Notes under the pieces: model-generated
The model's database searches: none
What the model was told of the DNA's origin: nothing
Seen by the model: the letters and a program-made list of their open reading frames with translations, nothing else
In this document: piece after piece, positions 49,176 to 58,463 of the stretch
How positions within the stretch are numbered: position 1 is the first letter of the stretch
Layout: every line of letters begins with the position of its first letter
Assembly (NCBI RefSeq): GCF_042695135.1
Contig: NZ_CP170547.1
Coordinates: 2,170,001 to 2,234,000, forward strand
Source of the DNA: Epilithonimonas sp042695135
Lineage (GTDB): Bacteria; Bacteroidota; Bacteroidia; Flavobacteriales; Weeksellaceae
Length of the DNA: 64,000 bases
Reading direction: 5' to 3'
Program-made: the position numbers and the translations under genes

Positions 49176-51360
49176 AATCAGGTTTTTGAAATTTTAAAAT
49201 AAATGTGGTTCCGATACCGGTTTCGCTTTCATAGCTGATCTCGCCGCCCATTTTCTCCATCAGATGCTGGACGATGCTTAGCCCGACACCATTTCCGTTG
49301 AAGGCTTTTGCATTGCTCATTCTGCTGAAGATTTTGAACATTTTTCCGGCATCCTGTTTATCAATGCCAATTCCGTTATCGGATATTTTGTAGGTGATTC
49401 CATCTTCATAGACTTCTCCTATTATTTTTACCGTTGGTTTTGAAGATTTCGAAGAATATTTGATCGCATTCCCAATCACATTCCCAAAAACCTGATAAAC
49501 CATTGTTGGATCTCCCAAAACTTCCGGTGTGTTTTCGATAATAATTTCCGTATTAGGCGAGTCAAAACTTATTTTCGAGTCCTCTGCTAATTTATTAATC
49601 AGAGAATCGACCTCAATTTTCCTGAGTTCTATTTCGGATTTTTTTATTTTACTGAGTTCCAGTACATTCTTGATCATATCACTCATAGAATCTACCTGGG
49701 TAATAATTGTATCAAGAAATTTTTGAGAATTCTCATTTGGCTGAGACATTCTTTTCATCAGCTGAGCATTCAGTTTGATGACTGTAAGCGGTGTATTAAG
49801 ATCGTGAGAAATTGTATAAGAAAAGGAATCCAACTCTTCATTCAGTTCCTTCAGCTGGTTATTAAGATCCAAAATCTGTGAAGACTGGGTATGAGAAGCT
49901 TTTAAGATGACAGATGTTATCCATTTGGCAGATTCTATCTCCCTTATTTTCCACGGGAGTGCTGTATCTTTTACATATTCTTTCCACACTTCGAAGGATT
50001 TTCTGGGCGAAAATTTAATAATCTCAACACCGTCTTTTATTTCAGAAACAGTTTCCTTTTCAGGTTTTCCTGCCCATTCTATTTTTTGACCTTGTTCTTT
50101 TCTCATCCAGATCAGCATATCAGAAGTGTTGCTTCCCAAAACGCTGATGATGATTCCGCAGCTTATTTCAGAATTATCCAATTCTAAACCGCTGGTCTTA
50201 CAGAATGTATTGGAAATAAAAATATTTTCTTCAAAATCCTGATTATTGTCCTTGCTCCATTGGATGATCTTTTCGATATCAGAATGATTTGGAACGTTCC
50301 CAAAAGTCAGAAGTTCATTATTAATTTTAATAATCATTCCTTCTGCATTACAGGTTTTCATAATATCTTCGATATTATTTTCCAAAGCTTTTTCAAAATT
50401 CTCTTCACTCAAAAGATTCTGACGAAGCGAAATATTACTAAGATTACTCCTTTGGTAATCTTCCAGAGTCTGCAAAGATTTGTAAGATCCGTAGGCGTTT
50501 GCCGCCGTTCTCGTAAGTGTTTCTACCAAAAGTCTCGACTGCAGATCCAGGTGTTTTGGTTCTGCATTTTGGCACGCAACCATTCCCCACAAAACACCAT
50601 TTATAATGATGGAAGTACTGAAACTGGATTCTACACCCGCATTTTTGAGATATTGCCGGTGGACAGGAGATGATGACCTTGTAACACTATATGTAAGATC
50701 TATTTTTTCTTTCTGAACGCCAAAGATAGGGTAGGTCTTCCCGGAAACATGAGAAGTAATTCTAACTGGATTTTTCAGATAAAGTTCTCTTGCCTGAGCA
50801 GGAATATCGGATTCCGGATAATGGAGATGCAGGTAGCTTTCCAAGCCTGCTTTTACAGATTCTTCAATCACTTCGCCACTACCATCATAAAGGAACTGAT
50901 AGATCATGGCCCGATCAAAATCAATGATATTCTGAACTTCCTTTAATAAGATTTTCCAGATATTATCTTTATCGGATAATTTTAGTATGTTCTGGATTGC
51001 CTGATATTCTTTATTAATTTTATGAGTCGGAATTACTTTTTCAATTTCGTAAAATGTAAAGCCGTTGTTTGAATGGATAGCTAGCGTATATTCTTCGTCT
51101 TTGAAATGGATATGCTGAATTGCAAGTTCCTGATTTTCAGAAAAATTAAGCCAGTTTACATCAAGCTCAAGTTCATCAAATAAAACTTTGATATCTTTTC
51201 CAATAATTGTACTGGAATCTTGAGAAAAAAGTTCTAAAATATTCTCACTATAGAAAGTAATTTTAGAATCCTTGGTTCCAATTAAAAAGCCATATTCCTG
51301 AACTTCGCCGCAAATATGAATGGGTTCTTGATCACAATTGATATATTCTTTCGGATACAT
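49156..51360 (-). CDS. bphP: Bacteriophytochrome sensor histidine kinase
   Basis: 734 residues: PAS (1-110), GAF (about 130-310), PHY (about 320-500), HisKA and HATPase. Cys9 in INCDQEPIHICG aligns with the biliverdin-binding Cys of bacteriophytochromes. GAF shows YPESDIPAQARELYL (PASDIP motif) and SPVHRQYLKNAGVESSFSTS; the usual ACHH at the end of GAF reads ACQN, replacing a conserved chromophore-side His. The tongue has SPRKSFEVWKE (PRxSF). Kinase: SYTISHDLNTPLTVIK (phospho-His), GNAIKYSS, SDNGIGID, GNGVGLSIV. No response regulator is adjacent, so its partner lies elsewhere. Confidence 0.95.
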   Translation of the reverse strand: MYPKEYINCDQEPIHICGEVQEYGFLIGTKDSKITFYSENILELFSQDSSTIIGKDIKVLFDELELDVNWLNFSENQELAIQHIHFKDEEYTLAIHSNNGFTFYEIEKVIPTHKINKEYQAIQNILKLSDKDNIWKILLKEVQNIIDFDRAMIYQFLYDGSGEVIEESVKAGLESYLHLHYPESDIPAQARELYLKNPVRITSHVSGKTYPIFGVQKEKIDLTYSVTRSSSPVHRQYLKNAGVESSFSTSIIINGVLWGMVACQNAEPKHLDLQSRLLVETLTRTAANAYGSYKSLQTLEDYQRSNLSNISLRQNLLSEENFEKALENNIEDIMKTCNAEGMIIKINNELLTFGNVPNHSDIEKIIQWSKDNNQDFEENIFISNTFCKTSGLELDNSEISCGIIISVLGSNTSDMLIWMRKEQGQKIEWAGKPEKETVSEIKDGVEIIKFSPRKSFEVWKEYVKDTALPWKIREIESAKWITSVILKASHTQSSQILDLNNQLKELNEELDSFSYTISHDLNTPLTVIKLNAQLMKRMSQPNENSQKFLDTIITQVDSMSDMIKNVLELSKIKKSEIELRKIEVDSLINKLAEDSKISFDSPNTEIIIENTPEVLGDPTMVYQVFGNVIGNAIKYSSKSSKPTVKIIGEVYEDGITYKISDNGIGIDKQDAGKMFKIFSRMSNAKAFNGNGVGLSIVQHLMEKMGGEISYESETGIGTTFILKFQKPDYDFSIS

Positions 51361-51498
51361 ATTGTAGGTTATTAATTTAATATATCATGTGTTTTGCTCA
51401 GTAAAGATAAAAAAATAATAATTAACTATTGTTGATTTATTTTTTAAGATATTGCAGATTAAGTTACTTTTTTAAGACTAATTGTTATATAAATACAA

Positions 51499-51530
51499 AA
51501 AGACGTCAATTTTATTAACGTCTTTATAGA
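51499..51530 (-). terminator. Terminator of the serine-region DUF1015 gene
   Basis: AAAGACGT (51499-51506) pairs with ACGTCTTT (51518-51525), 20-25 nt after the stop at 51548. Confidence 0.75.
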
Positions 51531-51547
51531 TTTTTTAGAGAATCAAT

Positions 51548-52789
51548 TTATTTCATATCGTACATCATCAATGCCGTGATAAGTTTTGGCTCTATCAAAG
51601 TACATTTTGGAGGCATCTTGATTTCTTTATCAGAGATCTTTAACAGGTCATTAAAACTGATTGGATAAATCCCGAAACCTACTTTAAACTCACCTGAATC
51701 TACTTTGTCCTTGATCTCAATAATCCCCTGTGTATCGGATGTTCCCTTCAGATAAGTAATCTTGTCTGTATGTTTGGCATTTTCTATACCGAATATCTTT
51801 TCGAAAATATATTTATCAACCAGGTGATGATCCAAATCGTTTTCATTTTTAAGTTCCTCACGGATATTATGTTTGACATGTAAACTGTAAAATCTGCCAC
51901 CCAGATACATACTGATATGGAATTTTTGTGAAGGAAAATATGGCGCCGTTCCTTTGTCGTGGATCTGGAAATCTTCTTTCAGTTTTTCAAGAATTTCTTC
52001 ATCAGACAAACCATTAAGGTCACTCAGAAGGCGGTTGTAGTCATTAATTTTGATTGATTGGTTGGAAACGATGAAGCTGTAAACAAAATTATAATGTTCT
52101 GTTCCGTGAGATCTTTTGTATTTGTCTCTTTGTTTTTTGGCATATTCTGCAACAGACCCAATTCTGTGATGCCCGTCTGCAATGTAAAAAGAATCAATCG
52201 GATCCAGAACTTCTTTGAACTGTTGTAGTTTCAGTCTGTTATCGATTTTCCAGATCTTGTGTTTTACACCTTTTTCATCTTTATAATTGATGATGGGAAC
52301 ATTTTTTTGTTCGTGTGTCATCAATAATTCTACTTTGGAATTGGAATGGTAAGTCAGTAGAACCGGTTCAGCCTGCAGATTAACTTTCTCCAGGTAATGC
52401 GCCATTTTCATTCGGCGTTCTGTAATGGTAGATTCGTGTTTTTTGATTTTTCCATCCCAAAAATCATCAACGCTCACCAAGCCCAAAAGTCCTCGGAAAG
52501 AACTTTTATCGGGTAAAGTCTGCTCATAAAGATAGTAAGCCGAATCATCCTGGGTCAGTTTTTTTTCCTCTAATAATTCCTCATAATTGGATCTTATTTT
52601 TCTGAGGTTTCTATCTATATCTTTAGATTTGCTGACCACAGCAGGCTTTATCATCTGGATATAGGAATTGTCCTGTTGTGACTTTTTGTTGATCTCTTCC
52701 TGAGTGAAATTATCCAGAGAATAAGTCGGGAAAACATCTACAAAATCATGATTAGGTCTGATTCCTTTAAATGGTTTAAATACTGGCAT
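51548..52789 (-). CDS. DUF1015 family protein
   Basis: 413 residues. VFKPFKGIRPNHDFVDVF at the start, then YYLYEQTLPDKSSFRGLLGL and the signature FYIADGHHRIGSVAEYAKK (near 200), which resembles a ParB-like/kinase active loop. It follows serA by 3 nt and is read after serC. DUF1015 includes archaeal/bacterial SerK-type free-serine kinases, so a serine-related role is plausible but inferred. Confidence 0.88.
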   Translation of the reverse strand: MPVFKPFKGIRPNHDFVDVFPTYSLDNFTQEEINKKSQQDNSYIQMIKPAVVSKSKDIDRNLRKIRSNYEELLEEKKLTQDDSAYYLYEQTLPDKSSFRGLLGLVSVDDFWDGKIKKHESTITERRMKMAHYLEKVNLQAEPVLLTYHSNSKVELLMTHEQKNVPIINYKDEKGVKHKIWKIDNRLKLQQFKEVLDPIDSFYIADGHHRIGSVAEYAKKQRDKYKRSHGTEHYNFVYSFIVSNQSIKINDYNRLLSDLNGLSDEEILEKLKEDFQIHDKGTAPYFPSQKFHISMYLGGRFYSLHVKHNIREELKNENDLDHHLVDKYIFEKIFGIENAKHTDKITYLKGTSDTQGIIEIKDKVDSGEFKVGFGIYPISFNDLLKISDKEIKMPPKCTLIEPKLITALMMYDMK

Positions 52790-52792
52790 ATT

Positions 52793-53749
52793 TTATAGTT
52801 GGTCTTTCAATTTAATAATTTGTGCTGCTAATTCTTCTCCAATTCTGTTTTGAGCGTCAATCGTATTTCCGCCAACGTGAGGGGAAAGAGACATCGCAGG
52901 ATTCATAAGAATTTCCACTTCCGGACTTGGTTCTTTTTCAAAAACATCCAGCGCTGCACCGGCTAATTTGCCATCCTCAATGGCGTCGATCATAGACACT
53001 TCATTGATAACGCCGCCTCTTGCTGTATTCACGATGAAAACACCGTCTTTCATCATTGCAAACTCATTGGTATCGATGATATATTCGTCCGTTTTAGCTG
53101 TATTAAGGCTGATAAAATCCGAATTCTCTAAAACTTCATTTAAAGTTACTGATTTTATTTCAAAATTCAAAGACTGTCCATCGAAGAAACTGATTTCTAA
53201 AGTCTTTGTTTTTGGTGTTCGGTTGTAAGCTAAGATTTTCATTCCCAAAGAAATACCAATCTTAATCACTTCTATTCCGATATTTCCCATCCCGATAACA
53301 CCAAGTGTTTTTCCGGAAAGCTCTGAGGCATTCTGAAATGATTTTTTAAGCGCATTAAAATGGGTTTCGCCTTCCAGCGGCATCAATCTATTGCTCTCGT
53401 GAAGAAATCTTGCCAACGAAAAGAAGTGTGCAAAAACAAGCTCTGCAACTGATTTGCAGGAAGCTTTTGGTGTATTGATAATATAGATTCCTTTGTCTAT
53501 GGCATATTCAACATCAATGTTGTCCATTCCTATACCGCCACGCCCGATAATCTTAAGATTTGGACATTCATCAATTAAGTTTTGTCTTACCTGTGTTGCA
53601 CTTCTTACAAGAAGAACATCCACATTGTTTTCATTGATGAACTTGCTGAGATGTTCCGGCGAAACACGGCTTTCCAAAACCGTAATATCGGCGTTTTCTA
53701 AAAGTTGAATCCCTGATTCTGAGATCCCATCATTGGCTAATACAATCAT
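52793..53749 (-). CDS. serA: D-3-phosphoglycerate dehydrogenase
   Basis: First step of the phosphorylated serine pathway. 318 residues, the short form without an ACT regulatory domain. NAD site GKTLGVIGMGNIGIEVIKIG (about 144-163), NTARGGVINE with the catalytic Arg region near 234, and SPHVGGNT with the catalytic His near 287. ATG 53749 (MIVLANDG) is the natural start; an upstream ATG at 53809 adds a charged segment not typical for the family. 3 nt before the DUF1015 gene. Confidence 0.93.
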   Translation of the reverse strand: MIVLANDGISESGIQLLENADITVLESRVSPEHLSKFINENNVDVLLVRSATQVRQNLIDECPNLKIIGRGGIGMDNIDVEYAIDKGIYIINTPKASCKSVAELVFAHFFSLARFLHESNRLMPLEGETHFNALKKSFQNASELSGKTLGVIGMGNIGIEVIKIGISLGMKILAYNRTPKTKTLEISFFDGQSLNFEIKSVTLNEVLENSDFISLNTAKTDEYIIDTNEFAMMKDGVFIVNTARGGVINEVSMIDAIEDGKLAGAALDVFEKEPSPEVEILMNPAMSLSPHVGGNTIDAQNRIGEELAAQIIKLKDQL

Positions 53750-53853
53750 GTTTAATTCAAAAATGCTTTTATCATTGAGTTTCCCCGAATTGTATAACTT
53801 TGATTTCAAGGTGTGCTAAGATACGACATTTTATTAAATTAACATTGATTTAA

Positions 53854-53885
53854 CAAAAAAACGTCCCCAAATAATTGAAGACGTT
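53854..53885 (-). terminator. Terminator of serC
   Basis: Minus strand AACGTC-N14-GACGTT then T7. It separates serC from serA, so these two are not simply one transcript. Confidence 0.6.
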
Positions 53886-53931
53886 CTGTATATTTTGGCT
53901 TTAAATCTACTGTCTAAAGCTTAATTTTAAT

Positions 53932-54987
53932 TTAAATGCTTTTCATTACATCAACCAAAACCTGCACACTTTCGATTGGCATTGCGTTGTAGATACTTGC
54001 TCTGTAGCCGCCAACACTTCTATGGCCATTCAGTCCGCTGATTCCCGCTGCTTTCCAGGCTGCATCAAAAGCTCCTTGCTTGGATTCGTCTGTCAAAGTG
54101 AAAGTCACATTCATAAAAGAACGGTCTTCTTTTGCTGCAACACCCTGGAAATTTGGGTTGCTGTCGATCTCGTCATAAAGTAATTTTGCTTTAGCGTTGT
54201 TTCTTGCTTCAGCCGCAGCAATTCCGCCGTTTTCTTCCAGATGTTTTAATGTTAAATATGAAGCATAAACTGCAAAAACAGGAGGCGTATTTGACATTGA
54301 TTCTTTATCGATATGAACTGAATAATCCAGATAAGTTGGGATTGTTCTACCTGTTTTTCCAAGAATTGATTTTTTAACAACGACCAAAGTTGCGCCGGCC
54401 GGACCCATATTTTTCTGAGCACCAGCATAGATCAAATCAAACTGAGAAAAATCCAGCTCTCTGCTGAAAATATCAGATGACATATCGCAAACCAAAAGCG
54501 TATCTACTTTCGGGAATTCTTTCATCTGCGTTCCAAAGATCGTGTTGTTGGATGTGCAATGGAAATAATCGTATTCTGAACCTACTTTATATTCTTTGGG
54601 GATGTAAGAATAGTTAGCTTCTTTGGAAGTCGCCACCACATCTACATTTCCAATCATCTTCGCTTCTTTGATTGCGCCTGCCGCCCAAGTTCCAGTGTTC
54701 GTGTAAGCCGCTTTTCCTTCAATAGTAAGAAGGTTGTAAGGAACCATCAAAAACTGAAGACTCGCGCCACCTTGCAGATACAACACCTCATAATCATCGC
54801 CAAGATTCATCAGTCTTTTTACGATAGCACGGGCTTCGTCCATTACTGCTACGAAATCTTTACTTCTGTGAGAGATTTCCAAAAGTGACAATCCTGAACC
54901 ATTGAAATTAAGAATCGCTTCTGAAGCTTTCTGAAAAACTTCCTGTGGTAAAATACTTGGACCTGCGCTGAAATTATGTTTTTTCAT
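53932..54987 (-). CDS. serC: Phosphoserine aminotransferase
   Basis: PLP enzyme converting 3-phosphohydroxypyruvate to phosphoserine. 351 residues. Start KKHNFSAGPSILPQEVFQKA, LYLQGGASLQFLMVPYNLL, CDMSSDIFSRELDFSQFDLIYAGAQKNMGPAG with the PLP Lys near 193, and the ending GLNGHRSVGGYRASIYNAMP. Ferredoxin gene 73 nt upstream in the same direction. Confidence 0.97.
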   Translation of the reverse strand: MKKHNFSAGPSILPQEVFQKASEAILNFNGSGLSLLEISHRSKDFVAVMDEARAIVKRLMNLGDDYEVLYLQGGASLQFLMVPYNLLTIEGKAAYTNTGTWAAGAIKEAKMIGNVDVVATSKEANYSYIPKEYKVGSEYDYFHCTSNNTIFGTQMKEFPKVDTLLVCDMSSDIFSRELDFSQFDLIYAGAQKNMGPAGATLVVVKKSILGKTGRTIPTYLDYSVHIDKESMSNTPPVFAVYASYLTLKHLEENGGIAAAEARNNAKAKLLYDEIDSNPNFQGVAAKEDRSFMNVTFTLTDESKQGAFDAAWKAAGISGLNGHRSVGGYRASIYNAMPIESVQVLVDVMKSI

Positions 54988-55060
54988 TATTTGATAGAAA
55001 TTAGAAGTTAGAGTTTAGAATTAGATTTTAAGCTAATAGCAAAAAGCCATCAGCCAGTTG

Positions 55061-55411
55061 TTACTCGTTGTGAAGGAATGCTTTTTTAGCCAAAAGTTGT
55101 TCTTCGGTTTCAACATTATCTTCATCCGGGACGCAGCAGTCAACAGGGCAAACTGCAGCGCACTGAGGTTCTTCGTGGAAGCCTTTACACTCGGTACATT
55201 TGTCGGTAACAATAAAGTAATAATCATCTGCAACAGGTTCCTGCGCCGCATCTGCATTTACAGAAAGTCCGGATGACAAAACCACCATACCTTTCAGATC
55301 GGTTCCTTCGGATGCTTTCCAATCTACTGCTCCTTCATAGATGGCGGTGTTCGGACATTCCGGTTCACAGGCGCCACAATTGATACATTCATCAGTTATC
55401 TTGATAGCCAT
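55061..55411 (-). CDS. Ferredoxin with two 4Fe-4S clusters (Allochromatium type)
   Basis: 116 residues. First cluster CINCGACEPECP (Cys-x2-Cys-x2-Cys-x3-Cys near 9-19); second with the longer spacing CTECKGFHEEPQCAAVCPVD, the mark of Alvin-type ferredoxins. An insertion of about 40 residues lies between them. Start ATG 55411 (MAIKITDECINCG) sits behind a TAnnTTTG box; the longer frame to 55522 crosses the divergent gene. Small electron carrier. Confidence 0.93.
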   Translation of the reverse strand: MAIKITDECINCGACEPECPNTAIYEGAVDWKASEGTDLKGMVVLSSGLSVNADAAQEPVADDYYFIVTDKCTECKGFHEEPQCAAVCPVDCCVPDEDNVETEEQLLAKKAFLHNE

Positions 55412-55425
55412 TGCTATTTTATTTT

Positions 55426-55443
55426 TAATTTTGTGCAAAATTA
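55426..55443. promoter_or_regulatory. Overlapping divergent promoters (ferredoxin / acyl-CoA reductase)
   Basis: TAATTTTG (plus, 55426-55433), two bases, then CAAAATTA (minus-strand TAATTTTG, 55443-55436). Together they form an 18-bp near-perfect palindrome, with each -7 box sitting on the other's start region. Confidence 0.65.
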
Positions 55444-55460
55444 CAAAAAAAAAGCCAGCT

Positions 55461-56495
55461 ATGCTGAACGAAAACAAAATTTTGGGACTCGAAAAATTAG
55501 GAAATTTCATTAATGATTTCATTCAAAAAGATGAAGATTCTTATAACGAAAAGGAAGAGCGATTGGGGTATTTGATGAAGCGTTCCGAGATTGAAAACCC
55601 TTGGTTTACATTAGAAAATCAAACTTATAATTTGAAACAATGGGCAGGACTTTTCATCAAAGAAAATATTGAAAACTGGCTGTCCAAATACCAATTATCC
55701 AGCAAACCAAAAAGGGTGGGACTCATACTTGCAGGAAATATTCCGATTGTTGGATTTCACGATATTATCTCGGTGGTATTGAGTAATCATATTCCGATTA
55801 TCAAATTATCTTCCAAAGACAAATTGATGTTACCTTTTCTTTTAGAATTATGGAAAGAGTTTTCCGATAACTCAATTAAATATGAAATCGTAGAAAGACT
55901 GGAAAACTTTGATGCAGTGATCGCAACCGGAAGTAATAATACAGCGAGATATCTGGAATATTACTTTAAAAACCACCTCAGCATTATCCGAAAAAACAGA
56001 ACATCCATCGCTGTTTTGAAAGGTGATGAAACTGTAGAAGAACTGCAGCTTCTTGCAGATGATATTTTCCGATACTTTGGATTAGGCTGCAGAAACGTGA
56101 CTAAGCTTTTACTTCCAAAAGATATGAAAGTTGATGGTTTATTTGAAAATTTCGTCAAATATCAGGACATTATCAATCATAACAAATACGCTAATAATTA
56201 CGATTACAACCGTGCCGTTTATCTCTTAAATCAAGATCTTTTCTGGGATAATAATTTTGTGATGCTGAGAGAAGACGAAAAGCTGTTCAGTCCATTATCT
56301 GTAGTTAATTTTTCACGTTATGAAACCTTAGATGACGCGAAACAATTTGTGGAAGATAACAAGGCCGAAATCCAGACCATCGTTGCAAAACCCGAGTTGG
56401 GATTAGATTCTATTGGATTTGGTGAGACGCAGAATCCTTCTTTAGACACTTATGCTGATAATGTAGACACAATGGCTTTTCTAAGCGTGATATGA
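55461..56495 (+). CDS. Acyl-CoA reductase (LuxC-like)
   Basis: 344 residues with the LuxC/aldehyde-dehydrogenase-like fold: VGLILAGNIPIVGFHDIISV near 91, IKLSSKDKLMLPFLLELW, VIATGSNNTARYLEYYF, and FRYFGLGCRNVTKLLLP, whose Cys (near 212) is the expected acyl nucleophile. Reduces acyl-CoA to aldehyde with NADPH. In Bacteroidota this gene often stands next to ferredoxin, as here. The physiological acyl substrate is unknown. ATG 55461 follows the divergent promoter. Confidence 0.88.
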   Translation: MLNENKILGLEKLGNFINDFIQKDEDSYNEKEERLGYLMKRSEIENPWFTLENQTYNLKQWAGLFIKENIENWLSKYQLSSKPKRVGLILAGNIPIVGFHDIISVVLSNHIPIIKLSSKDKLMLPFLLELWKEFSDNSIKYEIVERLENFDAVIATGSNNTARYLEYYFKNHLSIIRKNRTSIAVLKGDETVEELQLLADDIFRYFGLGCRNVTKLLLPKDMKVDGLFENFVKYQDIINHNKYANNYDYNRAVYLLNQDLFWDNNFVMLREDEKLFSPLSVVNFSRYETLDDAKQFVEDNKAEIQTIVAKPELGLDSIGFGETQNPSLDTYADNVDTMAFLSVI

Positions 56496-56524
56496 TTCTT
56501 TAATTAAAAATTTGTCATTAATAA

Positions 56525-56554
56525 AAAGCGGATTCGAAAGTTTCCGTTTTTTTT
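56525..56554 (+). terminator. Terminator of the acyl-CoA reductase gene
   Basis: CGGA and TCCG arms extended by A/T pairs, T8. Confidence 0.6.
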
Positions 56555-56559
56555 ATTTG

Positions 56560-56858
56560 AAATCTCAGATCAGCGGTAGAAAAAGATAACATTTGTACCT
56601 TGGGGAAATCATTTGTAAATTATTGACATATTGCACTTTGTAATCATTTTCACAGCGAAAATCCTATAATAAATACCTATATTTGTATAAACTTGAATTA
56701 AAGCCTATTTATTTTCCATTTTTACAAGTATTAAAATGATCAAGCCAATTTTTTAAACATAGAAAATTTTGACTTGTAACAATCTAATAATGAAATTATT
56801 GTGGGGAGATAAAATGGTATTAATCTTTAAATGATATCATAAAAACAAGCAACCAATT
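56560..56858 (+). promoter_or_regulatory. Upstream region of the BspA-like pair
   Basis: About 300 nt with no gene. TATATTTG at 56678-56685 is a full -7 match and would give a 5' leader of about 165 nt, unusually long here. No convincing stem-loop or other repeat seen in the leader. Confidence 0.5.
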
Positions 56859-58412
56859 ATGAAAAAAAATTACTTTTTAAAAACCGTAAAAGCTCTCTTT
56901 GTTTTTGCAAGCTTAATGACAGGTTTGTCCTTGCAAGCTAATTCTATTACAAATCCAAGCTTAACTTCTAAAACAACAAAAGCAGTAGGCGATGTATTTT
57001 CTGTTGCCGGAATAAGATATAGGGTAACTGCAGAAACTACCGGCAACTACACTGTAGAAGTGATTTCGAATGCTTATGCCGGAAACATAAATATACCGGC
57101 AACTGTGGATTATAATTCTAAGACATATAGTGTAACTAATATTGACAGTCATGCTTTTTCTGAATGTAAATCTTTATTCACAGTTACGCTACCCAATTCG
57201 TTAGTCTCTATTGAATATGAGGCTTTTAATCTATGTACAAGCTTAACTTCGGTTACGATTCCAGAATCAGTGATATCTATTGGATATGGTGCTTTTAGAG
57301 CTTGTACATCTTTACCATCAGTAGTATTACCAAGTTCTTTAATATCCATTGGTACCAATACTTTTAGCAGTTGTTATGCTTTAAAGTCGGTTAACATTCC
57401 AGATTCTGTTACTTCTATTGGGGATTACGCTTTTTATAGCTGTTCAGCATTGACGTCTGTTATCATTCCGGATTCTGTAACAACTATTGGAAGTTCTGCT
57501 TTTGGAAGTTGTTCATCCTTAGCCTATCTGAAACTTTCCAATTCCTTGAAATTTACTGGAAATGGTGTTTTTAAAGGTTGCAAATTTTCCTCAATTACAC
57601 TCCCTGATTCTTTACCTTCTATTGCTTTCGAAACTTTTTATGGGTGTAGATTCTTAACTTCTATTATTATTCCCAATTCGGTAGCATCTATCGGAGTTTC
57701 TGCTTTTGCTAATTGTTCATCTCTTACCTCTGTTATCCTTCCAAACTCAATAAAGTCCATTGAAGGAACTGCATTTTCTTCATGTACCTCTTTAAGTTCT
57801 ATTATCATCCCAAATTCTGTAACTTCTGTTAAAAATAGAGCTTTTTATAACTGTTCATCATTAACTTCAGTTGCAATTCCAAGTTCTGTGACTTCTATTG
57901 AAGAATTCGCTTTTGCTTTTTGCTCGTCTTTAGCATTGGTTACAATTCCAAATTCGGTGACTTCTATTGCACAATATGCTTTTTATAATTGTTATTCTTT
58001 AACGTCAATTGTTGCTCAAAATCCTATCCCAGTAGATTTAACGAACATCAACCCCGTATTTTTAGGAGTTAATAAAACCTATTGCACACTTTATGTTCCC
58101 GTAGGCTCTGTTCCGGCTTATAAAGCTGCCTATCAATGGAAAGACTTTCTCCAGATCACAGATGATGCTTTGGCAACAACAGATATTAAAAAAGTAAATA
58201 CGGTTCTCTATCCTAATCCTGCAAAAGATATGGTAACCATAGACCATCTTGGAAAAGATACAGAAATTCAAATCGTAGACTTAGTTGGGCGGGAAGTTTA
58301 CAGAATAAAATCTAAAAACAATTCTGCAACGATCAATACGTCTACTTTCCAAAATGGCGTGTATCTGGTAAAAGCCGGACAAACAGTATTTAAACTACAG
58401 ATTGCTAAGTAG
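56859..58412 (+). CDS. BspA-like leucine-rich repeat protein with T9SS tail (shorter paralogue)
   Basis: 517 residues. Signal peptide (MKKNYFLKTVKALFVFASLM to LSLQA), an N-terminal strand region (VGDVFSVAGIRYRVT), then about 14 repeats of 23 residues of the BspA/LRR_5 kind, consensus LTSVTIPNSVTSIGDSAFSG plus C. A closing YCTLYVPVGSVPAYKAAYQW cap and a type A sorting domain (VLYPNPAKDMVTIDHLGKD to FKLQIAK) follow. Outer-surface protein, probably binding host or matrix ligands as BspA does in other species (inference). Its ends are nearly identical to the next gene. Confidence 0.92.
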   Translation: MKKNYFLKTVKALFVFASLMTGLSLQANSITNPSLTSKTTKAVGDVFSVAGIRYRVTAETTGNYTVEVISNAYAGNINIPATVDYNSKTYSVTNIDSHAFSECKSLFTVTLPNSLVSIEYEAFNLCTSLTSVTIPESVISIGYGAFRACTSLPSVVLPSSLISIGTNTFSSCYALKSVNIPDSVTSIGDYAFYSCSALTSVIIPDSVTTIGSSAFGSCSSLAYLKLSNSLKFTGNGVFKGCKFSSITLPDSLPSIAFETFYGCRFLTSIIIPNSVASIGVSAFANCSSLTSVILPNSIKSIEGTAFSSCTSLSSIIIPNSVTSVKNRAFYNCSSLTSVAIPSSVTSIEEFAFAFCSSLALVTIPNSVTSIAQYAFYNCYSLTSIVAQNPIPVDLTNINPVFLGVNKTYCTLYVPVGSVPAYKAAYQWKDFLQITDDALATTDIKKVNTVLYPNPAKDMVTIDHLGKDTEIQIVDLVGREVYRIKSKNNSATINTSTFQNGVYLVKAGQTVFKLQIAK

Positions 58413-58463
58413 GTTTATAGCCAATTTTGATAAAATATTACAAAAACAAATAATCCAAAAATT

